In this document: in pieces, positions 8,516-19,132 of the stretch
Layout of the letters: every line of letters begins with the position of its first letter
How positions within the stretch are numbered: position 1 is the stretch's first letter
Source: CAMDPA01 sp963825625
GTDB taxonomy: Bacteria; Pseudomonadota; Alphaproteobacteria; Rhizobiales; Hyphomicrobiaceae
Reading direction: 5' to 3'
NCBI GenBank assembly: GCA_963825625.1
Contig: CAWGUF010000027.1
Coordinates: forward strand, 11,720 to 75,719
Length of the DNA stretch: 64,000 nt
The notes under the pieces: model-generated
Told to the model about the DNA's origin: nothing
The model's database searches: none
The model's input: the letters and a program-made list of their open reading frames with translations, nothing else
Translations under genes and position numbers: made by a program

Positions 8516-9518
8516 TCAGTCCTCGTTGTAGAGCAATGGCTTGAGCTTCTTGTAGTCGACGATGTACTTCAGCGTGTCGTTCTGCTTCCACTTGGACGCG
8601 TAGATCGCCTTGAGGTAGGCGGTCTTCGCCTTGCCGTCGATCTTGATCGTCTTGACTTCCAGCTTCAGCCAGCTTCTTGTCGTCCTCGGCGAGCTTGCTG
8701 GCGACGAGCTCGTCGCTCTTCTTCTCGTATTCGGCCGATACCTTGGTGATGTGGTCCTGCTGGGCTTTTGTCAGTTTTTTGTAGGCATCATTGTTCATGA
8801 TCACAAAAAAGGTGGCGCCATAGAACGTGGGTTCGACCTTGTATTTCAGGAACCGTTGCCAACCGTATTTCGTGACAGAGCCCTTCGGCCATGCGATGCC
8901 ATCTACCACGCCACGCTCGAGGCCGGCGTACACATCGCTGGGCGCGATGGTAACGGCCGTGGCATTCATCGCCTTGAGCAAAGCGTTATAGAGGCCGGTG
9001 GAGCGCATTTTCTTGCCGGTAAGATCGAGGCCAGTCTCTTCGCTGATCTTCGGCTCGAACATCGTATAGATGTGGAAGGTCGAGGAGTTGAACGCCGGAT
9101 AAGCCAGGATGCGCGCATTCAGGCCCTTGCTCCAGGCGTCCTGCAGCATGTCCCACGCGCCGTTCTTGCGGATTTCCTCGAGGCTGCGATTGGACAGGCC
9201 GATCAATCTGGCTTCGCTCAACTCGCCGCCATAATATGGCGTCGGGCAGAAGATGATGTCGACCAGACCACGCTTCAGCAGGCCGGCCTGCTTGCGGAAC
9301 GGTGTTACTTCCGGGCCGCCGATGTAGTTGAGCTTCAAGCCGGCGGTGTTCTTGTTCATTGGGTCGAAGAAGCTCGACATGAAAACTTCGACGTGGTCGT
9401 GCGATTTCTGCTGGCACGTGGTGACTTTGAGTGTGGCGTCGGCTGCTGCGGCGGGTGCTGTACCCGCTGCGAGAGCCGTTCCGGCAAGAATTGCCGTCAG
9501 GGCTGCAGTTCGGATCAT
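8516..9518 (-). pseudogene. TRAP transporter DctP-type solute-binding protein, frameshifted near the 3' end
   Basis: This would be the periplasmic component of a TRAP carboxylate transporter. The signal peptide runs to about residue 26 (GTAPAAAADA), followed by the DctP fold with YAGLERGVVDGIAWP (about 207-221) near the substrate site. After KKLAEAG the frame is lost. One extra T at 8657-8658 (A on the coding strand) explains it: without it the protein continues VKTIKIDGKAKTAYL and ends at a stop at 8516 with ...PLLYNED, a normal C-terminus. As read, it runs on in the wrong frame to 8484, inside the MITE. It follows the Rieske gene on the same strand; no DctQM permease is adjacent. It could be a sequence error. 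Confidence 0.85.
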
Positions 9519-9647
9519 TCGGTTTCTCCCTTATATCGTTGTCTTCGCGCGCGGGATGGTTTCGCATTCTTTCGGCGCATTACAAGCGTGCCACGGCTGT
9601 GGTGCATTACGCAACGAATGGGGAGAGTGTTACGTTTTGATTCTGCG

Positions 9648-9691
9648 TAAAAATACGTGAATACAGCGCTGCTTGGTTCCAGCAGCGCTGT
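9648..9691 (-). terminator. Rho-independent terminator after the Rieske gene
   Basis: A perfect 11-bp stem ACAGCGCTGCT / AGCAGCGCTGT (9663-9673 and 9681-9691) with loop TGGTTCC is followed on the minus strand by ATTCACGTATTTTT. It terminates the gene at 9739-11019, so the TRAP gene further on probably has its own promoter between 9519 and 9650. Confidence 0.8.
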
Positions 9692-9738
9692 GCAATGTCG
9701 TCGTGGGGAGATGCGCCGGATCTGTTGGGGAAGGCGGA

Positions 9739-11019
9739 CTAAATTGCGCTGTGCTCCACGCCTTCGCGGACCTTGAGATCGTCGGCCTTTGCACTTGCGA
9801 ACGGTACGCCGGCTGGCAGGACGAACGAGGCTGACCGGACGCGATGGTTTTCAGGGGCAAGTCCGCGCGGAGCTATGTGCTTGTCGCGCAAAGCGAGTGC
9901 GGATCGCTTCAGTATGAGGCGTGCCATGATGATGGCGTTGTCGGTGGAGACGAGGTTCTCCTTGGTGCGGTCGATGATGGGACCCATGCTTTCCTGCAGC
10001 GAGGCGTCCTGCATGGCTATGCCTGCTACGCCGGAATAATAGCGGCCCTCCTTCTGTGCCTGACGATCAATCATATAGTCGTTGTCCTTATTGATCGTGG
10101 GGCGGAAGGTTCCGGGTACCAATTCGACATGCAGGCCGCCGCCCTTGTTCATGGTTGCCAGCTCGTTGTCGTTGAGCGGGCGGGCGGGATGCCAGGTGAA
10201 CGACCAGACTATGCAGCTCTCATCGTCGATCGGCACCCAGGCGTGGCCGTTGAGAGCATTGCCGCCGTAGGGCGGGATCATCGTGTACCACGGCATGATG
10301 AACTGGGTGATGCGCCAATAATAATGGCCTTCCTCGGCATTGCGGCGCACGCCTATGAGCAGGCCGCCGGGGCTTTCGACCACTTCGAATTTCGGGTTGC
10401 GGTCCTTCTGGTAGGTGGCGCCCTTGGAGATGTGGAGGGGATCGGATTTCAGCTCGCCGGAGTGCAGCCAGGAGACGTGACTGGAGTTGATGCCGCCTTC
10501 CATGGCCTGCAGCCAGTTGCATTCCTGGTGGCGCTTCTTGAGGTATTTGTGCGTATCGGGAAGATCGAGCCATTCGAATGCCGGATAGGGCGGCTGCAGC
10601 TCGGGCGGGCCCATATAGGTCCAGACGATGCCGCCTTTTTCCCAGCAGGGGTAGGACTTGAGCTTGACCTTGGCGCAGAAGCCGGATTCGGCCGGTTCCG
10701 AGGGGACCTCCAGACATTGCCCGTCATGGGCGAACTTCCAGCCGTGATAGGGGCAGCGGATGCCATTTTCCTCGTTGCGGCCGAACCAGAGCGAGACACC
10801 GCGGTGGGCGCAAAACTCGTCGATCAGGCCGACCCGGCCGCTGGTGTCGCGGAAGGCGAGCAGGCGCTCGGAGAACAACTTGACGCGGATCGGCGGGCAA
10901 TCGGGTTCAGGCAGCTCGCTGGAATAGATCATCGGGACCCAGTAGCGGCGCATCATGGCGCCCATGGCTGTGCCGGGGCCAGTGCGGCAGACGAGATCGT
11001 TGTCGGATTGGGTGAGCAT
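9739..11019 (-). CDS. Rieske aromatic-ring-hydroxylating oxygenase, phthalate 4,5-dioxygenase type
   Basis: The 426-residue oxygenase component has the Rieske [2Fe-2S] ligands C70 and H72 (FCAHRG) and C89 and H92 (CPYHGW). A catalytic domain follows with the mononuclear-iron region GGINSSHVSWLHS. The length and the VPMIYSSELPEPD opening match the phthalate/3-chlorobenzoate oxygenase group, which hydroxylates or demethylates aromatic acids with electrons from a separate reductase. No reductase gene is near. It is followed by its own terminator and then a TRAP binding protein. The divergent YghU-type glutathione transferase and the FAH gene suggest an aromatic-acid pathway. The substrate is not readable. 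Confidence 0.85.
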   Translation of the reverse strand: MLTQSDNDLVCRTGPGTAMGAMMRRYWVPMIYSSELPEPDCPPIRVKLFSERLLAFRDTSGRVGLIDEFCAHRGVSLWFGRNEENGIRCPYHGWKFAHDGQCLEVPSEPAESGFCAKVKLKSYPCWEKGGIVWTYMGPPELQPPYPAFEWLDLPDTHKYLKKRHQECNWLQAMEGGINSSHVSWLHSGELKSDPLHISKGATYQKDRNPKFEVVESPGGLLIGVRRNAEEGHYYWRITQFIMPWYTMIPPYGGNALNGHAWVPIDDESCIVWSFTWHPARPLNDNELATMNKGGGLHVELVPGTFRPTINKDNDYMIDRQAQKEGRYYSGVAGIAMQDASLQESMGPIIDRTKENLVSTDNAIIMARLILKRSALALRDKHIAPRGLAPENHRVRSASFVLPAGVPFASAKADDLKVREGVEHSAI

Positions 11020-11234
11020 TTTTCAAGCTTCCGTTCTGGTCCGATGGTTCAAATTCGAAGCGTAGCGGATCGAGCGGTTCGGTCAACGGTTGAAGCCGCT
11101 GTCAGCTGCGCGTTGCCGGAATTCGGCCGGCAGTGGTAGGAGTTCGGGTAGGCCGCTTCTGACGGGCTCAAGCCCCGGCGCAAGCGCGGGCCGTGCTGGT
11201 GCGGCGATGCGAATTGGCGAAAGGACCGACTTTG

Positions 11235-12110
11235 ATGAGCAGTGATGGCGGTTACGTTCCCCCAAAGGTATGGACCTGGGAGCAGAAGGACAGCGGCTGG
11301 CGGTATGCGACGCTCAACAGGCCGATTGGCGGAGCTACGCACGACAAGGAGCTGCCGGTTGGCAAGCATCCGCTGCAGCTTTATTCGCTCGGCACGCCGA
11401 ACGGCGTCAAAGTGACGATCATGCTGGAGGAGCTGCTGGCGGCCGGGCACAAGGGTGCCGAGTACGACGCCTGGCTGATCGAGATCGGCAAGGGCGACCA
11501 GTTCAGCAGCGGATTCGTTGCGGTCAATCCCAACTCGAAAATCCCAGCACTGATGGATCGTAGCTGCGAGCCGCCGCGTCGCGTGTTCGAGTCGGGTGCG
11601 ATCCTGCTCTATCTGGCAGAGAAATTCGGGGCTTTCCTGCCGAAGGATCCAGCAAAACGCACCGAGGCCTTGAACTGGCTGTTCTGGCAAATGGGAAGCG
11701 CGCCTTATCTGGGCGGCGGTTTCGGTCACTTCTATCATTATGCGCCGGAGAAGATCGAATATGCGATCAACCGGTTCGCGATGGAGGTGAAGCGGCAGCT
11801 CGACGTGCTCGATCGGCATCTGGCGGACAATACATATTTCGCCGGGGATGAGTATTCGATCGCGGACATCGCGATCTGGCCCTGGTATGGCGGCGGCGTG
11901 GTGCTCGGCAATCAATACAATGCGACGGAGTTCCTGGAGGTCAGGAGCTACAAGAACGTGGTCCGATGGGCGGAAGCGGTCGGGGCGCGGGCTGCCGTCA
12001 AGCGCGGTCGCATGGTGAACCGGATGACGGGCGAGCCGCATGAGCAGCTGCGTGAGCGGCACGACGCCAGCGACTTCGAGACCAAGACCCAGGACAAGAT
12101 CGGCGGGTAG
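11235..12110 (+). CDS. yghU: YghU-type glutathione transferase / disulfide-bond oxidoreductase
   Basis: The 291-residue protein closely follows E. coli YghU, a nu-class glutathione transferase with disulfide reductase activity that binds two glutathiones. The start is chosen at ATG 11235, where family similarity begins (YVPPKVWTW) and AAAGGA precedes; the frame is open 14 codons further upstream. An unusual N-terminal arm leads into a thioredoxin-like domain (LPVGKHPLQLYSLGTPNG, then VNPNSKIPAL, the cis-Pro loop), then the helical domain with GGGFGHFYHYAPEKIEYA. The C-terminal tail (ERHDASDFET) is also family-typical. It is divergent from the Rieske gene and may detoxify or remodel thiols during aromatic oxidation. 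Confidence 0.93.
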   Translation: MSSDGGYVPPKVWTWEQKDSGWRYATLNRPIGGATHDKELPVGKHPLQLYSLGTPNGVKVTIMLEELLAAGHKGAEYDAWLIEIGKGDQFSSGFVAVNPNSKIPALMDRSCEPPRRVFESGAILLYLAEKFGAFLPKDPAKRTEALNWLFWQMGSAPYLGGGFGHFYHYAPEKIEYAINRFAMEVKRQLDVLDRHLADNTYFAGDEYSIADIAIWPWYGGGVVLGNQYNATEFLEVRSYKNVVRWAEAVGARAAVKRGRMVNRMTGEPHEQLRERHDASDFETKTQDKIGG

Positions 12111-12188
12111 TGTTGCGGTAAGGCGGCCCTGCATCTGCGATTGGCCATGGGTGCCGCCGCTGCGGTTGCGCCCGGCTGGTCAACGCCG

Positions 12189-12247
12189 TGTAGCGCAATT
12201 GGCTTTTGGTACCGGGTTGCGGCTGTTCTCGTTGACCAGACGCCAGA
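12189..12247 (+). repeat. GTGTAGCGCA-hairpin element, copy 1
   Basis: GTGTAGCGCA at 12189-12198 precedes an imperfect dyad, arms 12200-12211 and 12236-12247 (9 of 12 paired), around a 24-base loop. The loop segment ACCGGGTTGCGGCTG is nearly the same as in the copy at 45016. It lies 90 bases before the FAH-family start at 12338. It is either a transcribed structure or an operator; see also the copies at 29297 and 45016. Confidence 0.6.
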
Positions 12248-12337
12248 CATGGAACACTGGTTGCGTGCCGGTCGAGCCGGGATTACGACTGCTCTGGAAA
12301 CTCGTTTTTCAGCGTTCACAAGCATCGGGAGAGTAAT

Positions 12338-13255
12338 ATGGCATCGTTCAAGTTGGCCACGTATCAGTCCGACAAGGGGCCACGCGCAGGTCTCGTCATT
12401 GGCGATAAGATCGTCGACGTGGCCGATAACACGGGCAACGCGGCCGATGCCAACGTGCTGGCCCTGCTGGAGGGCTGGGATGGGGCGCTGAAGCGGCTCG
12501 ATGCGGCGGCGGAGAAAGGTGCGGGCTCGGCGAAGGCGCTGTCGGCCGTGAAGATCCTGGCGCCGATTCCCAAGCCGGTCGCCATCTACTGCGCCGGCGC
12601 CAACTATCGCGACCACGCCAACGAGATGGCCCGCGCACAGGGCAAGCCCGATCCGGTCGATCCGCACGAGCTGGGGCTGAGGTCATGGCATTTCATCAAG
12701 CTCGGCCATTGCGTGACGGGACCGGACACCACGGTGCAGCTGCCGCCGAAATCGAAGAAGGTCGATTGGGAGGTCGAGCTCGCCGTGGTCATCGGCAAGA
12801 CGTGCCGCAATGCGACCGAGGCCAACGCGCTCGAGTTCGTGATGGGCTATACGATCGGCAATGACCTTTCTGCGCGTGACCTTGGCACGCGGACGGGGCT
12901 GCCGGACAATTCCAACTTCCGGGCGGACTGGGTGTCTCACAAGTGCTTCGATGGCTCCTGTCCGCTGGGGCCGTGGATCACGCTGGCGCGCGACGTCAAG
13001 AATCCACATGACATGAAGCTCGGTCTCGACGTCAACGGCGCAAAGAAGCAGGATTCGAACACGTCGGAGCTGATCTTCAACATCAATGAGCAAATTGCAG
13101 ACATCTCGGGGCGCATTACGCTGCATCCCGGCGACATCATTCTGACCGGTACACCAGCGGGAGTCGGTGCCGGCAAAGGCGAGTTCCTGAAGGCAGGCGA
13201 CAAGGTGCGGGCGTGGGTCGACGGGATCGGCGACCTCGTCAACACCATGGCATGA
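12338..13255 (+). CDS. Fumarylacetoacetate hydrolase (FAH) family protein
   Basis: The 305-residue protein has the FAH C-terminal catalytic fold: an N-terminal cap (residues 1-75), then KPVAIYCAGANYRDHANEM at about 80, VDWEVELAVVIGK with the metal-binding acidic residues, GYTIGNDLSARDLG and TGTPAGVGAGKGEFLKAGD. Family members hydrolyse or decarboxylate C-C bonds in beta-diketo or 2-oxo-enoic acids, such as fumarylacetoacetate, acylpyruvates or 5-carboxymethyl-2-oxo-hex-3-ene-1,6-dioate. It is on the same strand as yghU, with 227 bases between them that hold a conserved hairpin. A role in ring-cleavage product degradation is inferred from context. Confidence 0.85.
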   Translation: MASFKLATYQSDKGPRAGLVIGDKIVDVADNTGNAADANVLALLEGWDGALKRLDAAAEKGAGSAKALSAVKILAPIPKPVAIYCAGANYRDHANEMARAQGKPDPVDPHELGLRSWHFIKLGHCVTGPDTTVQLPPKSKKVDWEVELAVVIGKTCRNATEANALEFVMGYTIGNDLSARDLGTRTGLPDNSNFRADWVSHKCFDGSCPLGPWITLARDVKNPHDMKLGLDVNGAKKQDSNTSELIFNINEQIADISGRITLHPGDIILTGTPAGVGAGKGEFLKAGDKVRAWVDGIGDLVNTMA

Positions 13256-13389
13256 TGGGAATCAGCAACGGGTTAAGCTGATTGCGCGGCTTTCGCAACG
13301 GCCTTAGTCTGGAGCGATAGGACAGAACGAAGAGCGCCCGTCTGGTCGATGCACCGGCGGGCGCGCACTGTGTCGGGAGGAGAAGAGTC

Positions 13390-14670
13390 GTGACGGGTAT
13401 GAGTTTGATGCAGCGTGCGATTGGCGTGCTCTCGGGGGCGATCGTGCTGGCGACGGTTGGGTTTGTTCCCGCAATGGCGCAGCCGCCCGGCCTCAGCGCA
13501 ATGGATGCCACGAATCGCAAGGCTAGCAAGCAGGATGAGAACCTGCGTCCGCATCGCGTGTCACCGTTGGCGACGCCACTCGAGAAGATCCCGGTCGACA
13601 AGATCAAGCTGCCGCCGGGCTTCAAGGCGGAGGTGTGGTCGCACGGACATCCGGGCGGACGCACCATGGTGATGGGCGCGAAGGGCACCATGTTCATGGG
13701 CTCGCGTGCGATCGGGCGTGTCTATGCGATCGTCGAGAAGGACGGCAAGCGTGAGGTGCGGACGCTGCTCCAGGGCTTGACACAGCCCAACGGCCTGGCG
13801 TTCCGCAACGGTGCGCTTTACGTCTTCGCCATCAACAAGGTGTTCCGCTACGACAACATCGAGGACAAACTCGACAATCCTGGCCAACCCGTTGAATTGA
13901 CAGAGCAGTTCCGCCTGCCGCCAGAAATTCATCACAACTGGAAGTACGTCGACTTCGGGCCGGACGGGAAGCTCTATGTGCAGGTGGGCGCAAACTGCAA
14001 TATCTGCGAGATCAATCCGGGTGTGCACGGTCAGATCCGGCGCTACACGGCGGATGGCACCGGCATGGAGATCGTGGCACGCGGTGTGCGCAATACTGTC
14101 GGCTTCGACTGGCATCCGGTGACCAAGGAGCTGTGGTTTACCGACAATGGTCGGGACTGGGCGGGCAATAATGGCCCGGAAGATGAGCTCAACCGCATTC
14201 CGAAGGGCCAGGAGGGAGCGGACTTCGGCTTCCCGTACTGTCATGCCCAGGGCATCCCGGATCCGGATATCAAGCGGCCGATGGCGTGTGCGGGTGTGAT
14301 ACTGCCGGCCGCGCTGACTGGGCCGCATTCAGCTGGATTGGGAATCAAGTTCTATACCGGCAAGATGTTCCCAGCCCGCTATCGGAACGTTGCGTTCATC
14401 GCCCGGCGCGGCTCGTGGAACCGCGAGCAGAAATTCGGCTACGACGTCGTGGTGGCTCGCGCCTTGAAGAACGGCAAAGCGCGGATCGAGCCGTTCATGT
14501 CGGGATTGCTGGATACAGGCAAGAACGAGTTCTACGGGCGTCCATCCTATGTCTTCCAGATGCCCGACGGTGCGTTGCTGGTCTCCGATGAGAACAACGG
14601 TGCGGTCTACCGGATCAGCTATACGGCGCCCGCCGCGAAGAAAAAGAGCAAGCCCAACAGGAAGAACTAG
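13390..14670 (+). CDS. PQQ-dependent sugar dehydrogenase (glucose/sorbosone dehydrogenase family)
   Basis: A 426-residue periplasmic enzyme. The GTG at 13390 follows GGGAGGAG at good spacing. The signal peptide ends near VPAMAQ. The mature part is a six-bladed beta-propeller of the soluble glucose/L-sorbosone dehydrogenase family, with KLPPGFKAEVWSHG opening, GLTQPNGLAF, a blade with HHNWKYVDFGPDGKLYVQVG, RGVRNTVGFDWHP and ELWFTDNGRDW. These correspond to PQQ- and calcium-contacting blades of the family. Its stop overlaps the GTG of the cytochrome c gene (TAGTG), so the two are translationally coupled and the cytochrome probably takes its electrons. The substrate is unknown. Confidence 0.85.
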   Translation: MTGMSLMQRAIGVLSGAIVLATVGFVPAMAQPPGLSAMDATNRKASKQDENLRPHRVSPLATPLEKIPVDKIKLPPGFKAEVWSHGHPGGRTMVMGAKGTMFMGSRAIGRVYAIVEKDGKREVRTLLQGLTQPNGLAFRNGALYVFAINKVFRYDNIEDKLDNPGQPVELTEQFRLPPEIHHNWKYVDFGPDGKLYVQVGANCNICEINPGVHGQIRRYTADGTGMEIVARGVRNTVGFDWHPVTKELWFTDNGRDWAGNNGPEDELNRIPKGQEGADFGFPYCHAQGIPDPDIKRPMACAGVILPAALTGPHSAGLGIKFYTGKMFPARYRNVAFIARRGSWNREQKFGYDVVVARALKNGKARIEPFMSGLLDTGKNEFYGRPSYVFQMPDGALLVSDENNGAVYRISYTAPAAKKKSKPNRKN

Positions 14671-15287
14671 TGAGGCGCCGCGCCAGGTCGAACACCTATG
14701 CTGCGAGGCGGGCAGGCCGCTTACTGCTTGTCGCTTTAGCGGCCTGTCTCGTGTCGCAGTCCGAAGCTGCGGCGCAGGCCGATGTGCCGCTCGCCGAGCG
14801 CATCAAGCAGTGTGCCGCGTGTCACGGCGAAGGCGGCAACTCTACGGTGCCGAATCTGCCATCGCTGGCCGGCCAGCCCGAGTTCTTCCTGATAAATCAG
14901 CTTGTTCTGATTCGAGAGGGCGTTCGCGCGATCGAGGAGATGGCGTCGTCGGTCAAGGGACTGAAGGATAGCGATATCGAAGCGCTGGCGAAGCATTTCG
15001 CTGGTTTGCAGGCGAAGCCCAGCAAGGAAGCCATCAATCCTGTCAAGGTGGAGCGGGGAAAGGTGCTGGCGGAGCAACGCCGGTGTGGCTCGTGTCACAA
15101 GCCCGACCTGGAGGGGCAGGAGCAGATTCCCCGGCTGGCAAAGCAACGGGTCGATTATCTGGTCAAGTCGATGAAGGATATTAGAGACAACAGGCGCCGA
15201 GGTGCTGATTCGACCATGACCGCGGCCGTGATTGGCACCAGCGACGCGGATCTGGTGGCGCTGGCTCACTACGCTGCTTCGCGATGA
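14670..15287 (+). CDS. Di-haem cytochrome c, partner of the PQQ dehydrogenase
   Basis: The 205-residue periplasmic protein starts with a GTG overlapping the upstream stop, with AGGAAG in front. A basic N-terminus and a hydrophobic signal (LLLVALAACLVSQSEAAAQA) are followed by two class-I haem sites, CAACH (C48-H52) and CGSCH (about 133-137). Each is followed by PNLPSLAGQPEFFLINQL or IPRLAKQRVDYLVKSM, the cytochrome c4/c553-like helix pattern. Two similar halves suggest an internal duplication. It probably shuttles electrons from the dehydrogenase to the terminal oxidase. Confidence 0.9.
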   Translation: MRRRARSNTYAARRAGRLLLVALAACLVSQSEAAAQADVPLAERIKQCAACHGEGGNSTVPNLPSLAGQPEFFLINQLVLIREGVRAIEEMASSVKGLKDSDIEALAKHFAGLQAKPSKEAINPVKVERGKVLAEQRRCGSCHKPDLEGQEQIPRLAKQRVDYLVKSMKDIRDNRRRGADSTMTAAVIGTSDADLVALAHYAASR

Positions 15288-15594
15288 CGACGATCCACAA
15301 ATAACCGATGTGGGCCCGGCAGCCGTCGATTGGACCAGTTCAGTGGTAGCTGCAATCGGAATGCGTTTTTGTTGCTGATGTTGCTCGCCGGTCCTTTTCG
15401 GATGCCTTAAAATTTGCTACAGATAAAGAGCTTGGCCCATCCGGCGGCAGAGAGGTTCGCCGGGTTCGCATGGTGTCATCACCATTTGCGAAGCTCTATT
15501 CCGGCCGGCATTCCTCCCTCCTTATCACCGAGACGGCTCGGCAATCACCTCTCTCCCACCTTTGTGCCCAGCCGGTGCTCGCGGAGTTCTCATA
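15288..15594 (+). other. Non-coding leader region upstream of rho
   Basis: No gene is seen in these 307 bases. They hold the promoter and leader of rho. The frame of rho is open back to 15562 but without family similarity, and I see no clear attenuator or riboswitch. Confidence 0.5.
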
Positions 15595-16869
15595 ATGACT
15601 GAAATGAAGCTTCAGGATCTGAAGACGAAGTCTCCCACCGAGATGCTTGCCTTTGCCGAGGAGCACGGGGTCGAAAATGCCAGCACCTTGCGCAAGCAGG
15701 AGCTGATGTTCGCGGTGCTCAAGCAGCTGGCGGCAAAGGATGTCGAGATCACTGGAATTGGTGTGGTCGAGGTGCTGCAGGACGGCTTCGGCTTTCTGCG
15801 CTCACCGGACGCCAACTATCTGGCCGGGCCCGATGACATCTATGTATCGCCTACCCAGATCCGGCGCTTTGCGCTCAGGACGGGCGATACGGTCGAAGGC
15901 CAAATCCGTAGCCCGAAGGACGGCGAGCGCTATTTCGCCTTGCTCAAGGTCAACCGCATCAATTTCGAGGAGCCGGAAGCCGCCAGGCACAAGGTGCACT
16001 TCGATAATCTGACGCCGCTCTATCCGACGAGCTGGCTGAAGATGGAAATCGAGGACCCGACCATCAAGGACCTGTCGGCGCGGGTGATCGACATCGTGGC
16101 GCCGCTGGGCAAGGGACAGCGCGGCTTGATCGTGGCGCCGCCGCGGACCGGCAAAACCGTGCTGCTGCAGAATATCGCTCATTCGATCACGTCCAATCAT
16201 CCGGAATGCTATCTCATCGTCCTGCTGATCGACGAGCGACCGGAAGAAGTCACCGACATGCAGCGGTCGGTGAAAGGCGAGGTCATCGCTTCGACATTCG
16301 ACGAGCCGCCGAGCCGGCACGTGCAGGTCTCCGAAATGGTGATCGAGAAGGCGAAGCGGCTGGTCGAGCACAAGCGCGACGTGGTGATCCTGCTGGACTC
16401 CATCACGCGACTTGGCCGCGCCTACAACACGGTCGTGCCGTCGTCCGGCAAGGTGCTGACGGGCGGTGTCGATTCCAACGCGCTGCAGCGGCCGAAGCGG
16501 TTTTTCGGCGCGGCGCGTAATATCGAGGAAGGCGGCTCGCTCACGATCATCGCAACGGCGCTGATCGACACCGGCAGCCGGATGGACGAAGTGATCTTCG
16601 AAGAGTTCAAGGGCACCGGCAACTCGGAAATCGTGCTCGACCGCAAGGTCTCCGACAAGCGCGTGTTCCCCTCGATCGACATTGCGAAATCCGGCACGCG
16701 CAAGGAAGAGTTGCTGGTCGCACGCGAGACGCTGCGCAAGATGTATGTGCTGCGGCGCATCCTCAACCCGATGGGAACGATGGATGCGATCGAGTTCCTG
16801 ATCGATCGCCTCGCCAAGACCAAGACGAATGGCGATTTCTTCCAGTCGATGAGCACGCCGAACACCTGA
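15595..16869 (+). CDS. rho: Transcription termination factor Rho
   Basis: The 424-residue hexameric RNA-dependent ATPase ends transcription at Rho sites. In order are the N-terminal helical Rho-N domain (KLQDLKTKSPTEMLAF), the OSB cold-shock-like RNA-binding domain (EVLQDGFGFLRSPDANYL), and the ATPase domain with Walker A APPRTGKT, Walker B VVILLDSITR, the Q-loop and the R-loop (GGVDSNALQRPKRFFGAARN). Start ATG 15595 is chosen by homology. It heads the rho-mnmE-mnmG-rsmG-parAB block typical of alphaproteobacteria, here interrupted by a broken yyaL-like gene on the other strand. Confidence 0.97.
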   Translation: MTEMKLQDLKTKSPTEMLAFAEEHGVENASTLRKQELMFAVLKQLAAKDVEITGIGVVEVLQDGFGFLRSPDANYLAGPDDIYVSPTQIRRFALRTGDTVEGQIRSPKDGERYFALLKVNRINFEEPEAARHKVHFDNLTPLYPTSWLKMEIEDPTIKDLSARVIDIVAPLGKGQRGLIVAPPRTGKTVLLQNIAHSITSNHPECYLIVLLIDERPEEVTDMQRSVKGEVIASTFDEPPSRHVQVSEMVIEKAKRLVEHKRDVVILLDSITRLGRAYNTVVPSSGKVLTGGVDSNALQRPKRFFGAARNIEEGGSLTIIATALIDTGSRMDEVIFEEFKGTGNSEIVLDRKVSDKRVFPSIDIAKSGTRKEELLVARETLRKMYVLRRILNPMGTMDAIEFLIDRLAKTKTNGDFFQSMSTPNT

Positions 16870-16888
16870 GATGGCGCGACTGCCGATC

Positions 16889-16926
16889 CCCGTGCCAGGT
16901 CGCACCCAGGTGCAATCTGGCACGGG
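16889..16926. terminator. Hairpin between convergent rho and the yyaL remnant
   Basis: The stem CCCGTGCCAG / CTGGCACGGG (16889-16898 and 16917-16926) has an 18-base loop. There is no T-run on either side, so it could be a 3'-end stabiliser or a weak bidirectional terminator rather than a classical one. Confidence 0.5.
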
Positions 16927-16964
16927 AGGAGCCGTCGCAACATATCCTGCATATCCGGCCGGCC

Positions 16965-19030
<2,066 letters not shown>

Positions 19031-19132
19031 CGGCTTCGGTCATGGGTCCTCCACCTTGCATTCTCGCTCGGGCACAGCGTGGCGCGCGACGGTGCTACTG
19101 ATGACATATCTGCGCCAATCGGCTGGAGAGCA

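Noticed and set aside
9844..11139. 431-codon plus-strand frame opposite the Rieske gene at 9739
   Set aside because: The minus strand carries complete Rieske and iron-site motifs; the plus frame has none.
15802..16923. 373-codon minus-strand frame opposite rho
   Set aside because: Arg/His/Asp-rich antisense shadow of a highly conserved gene.
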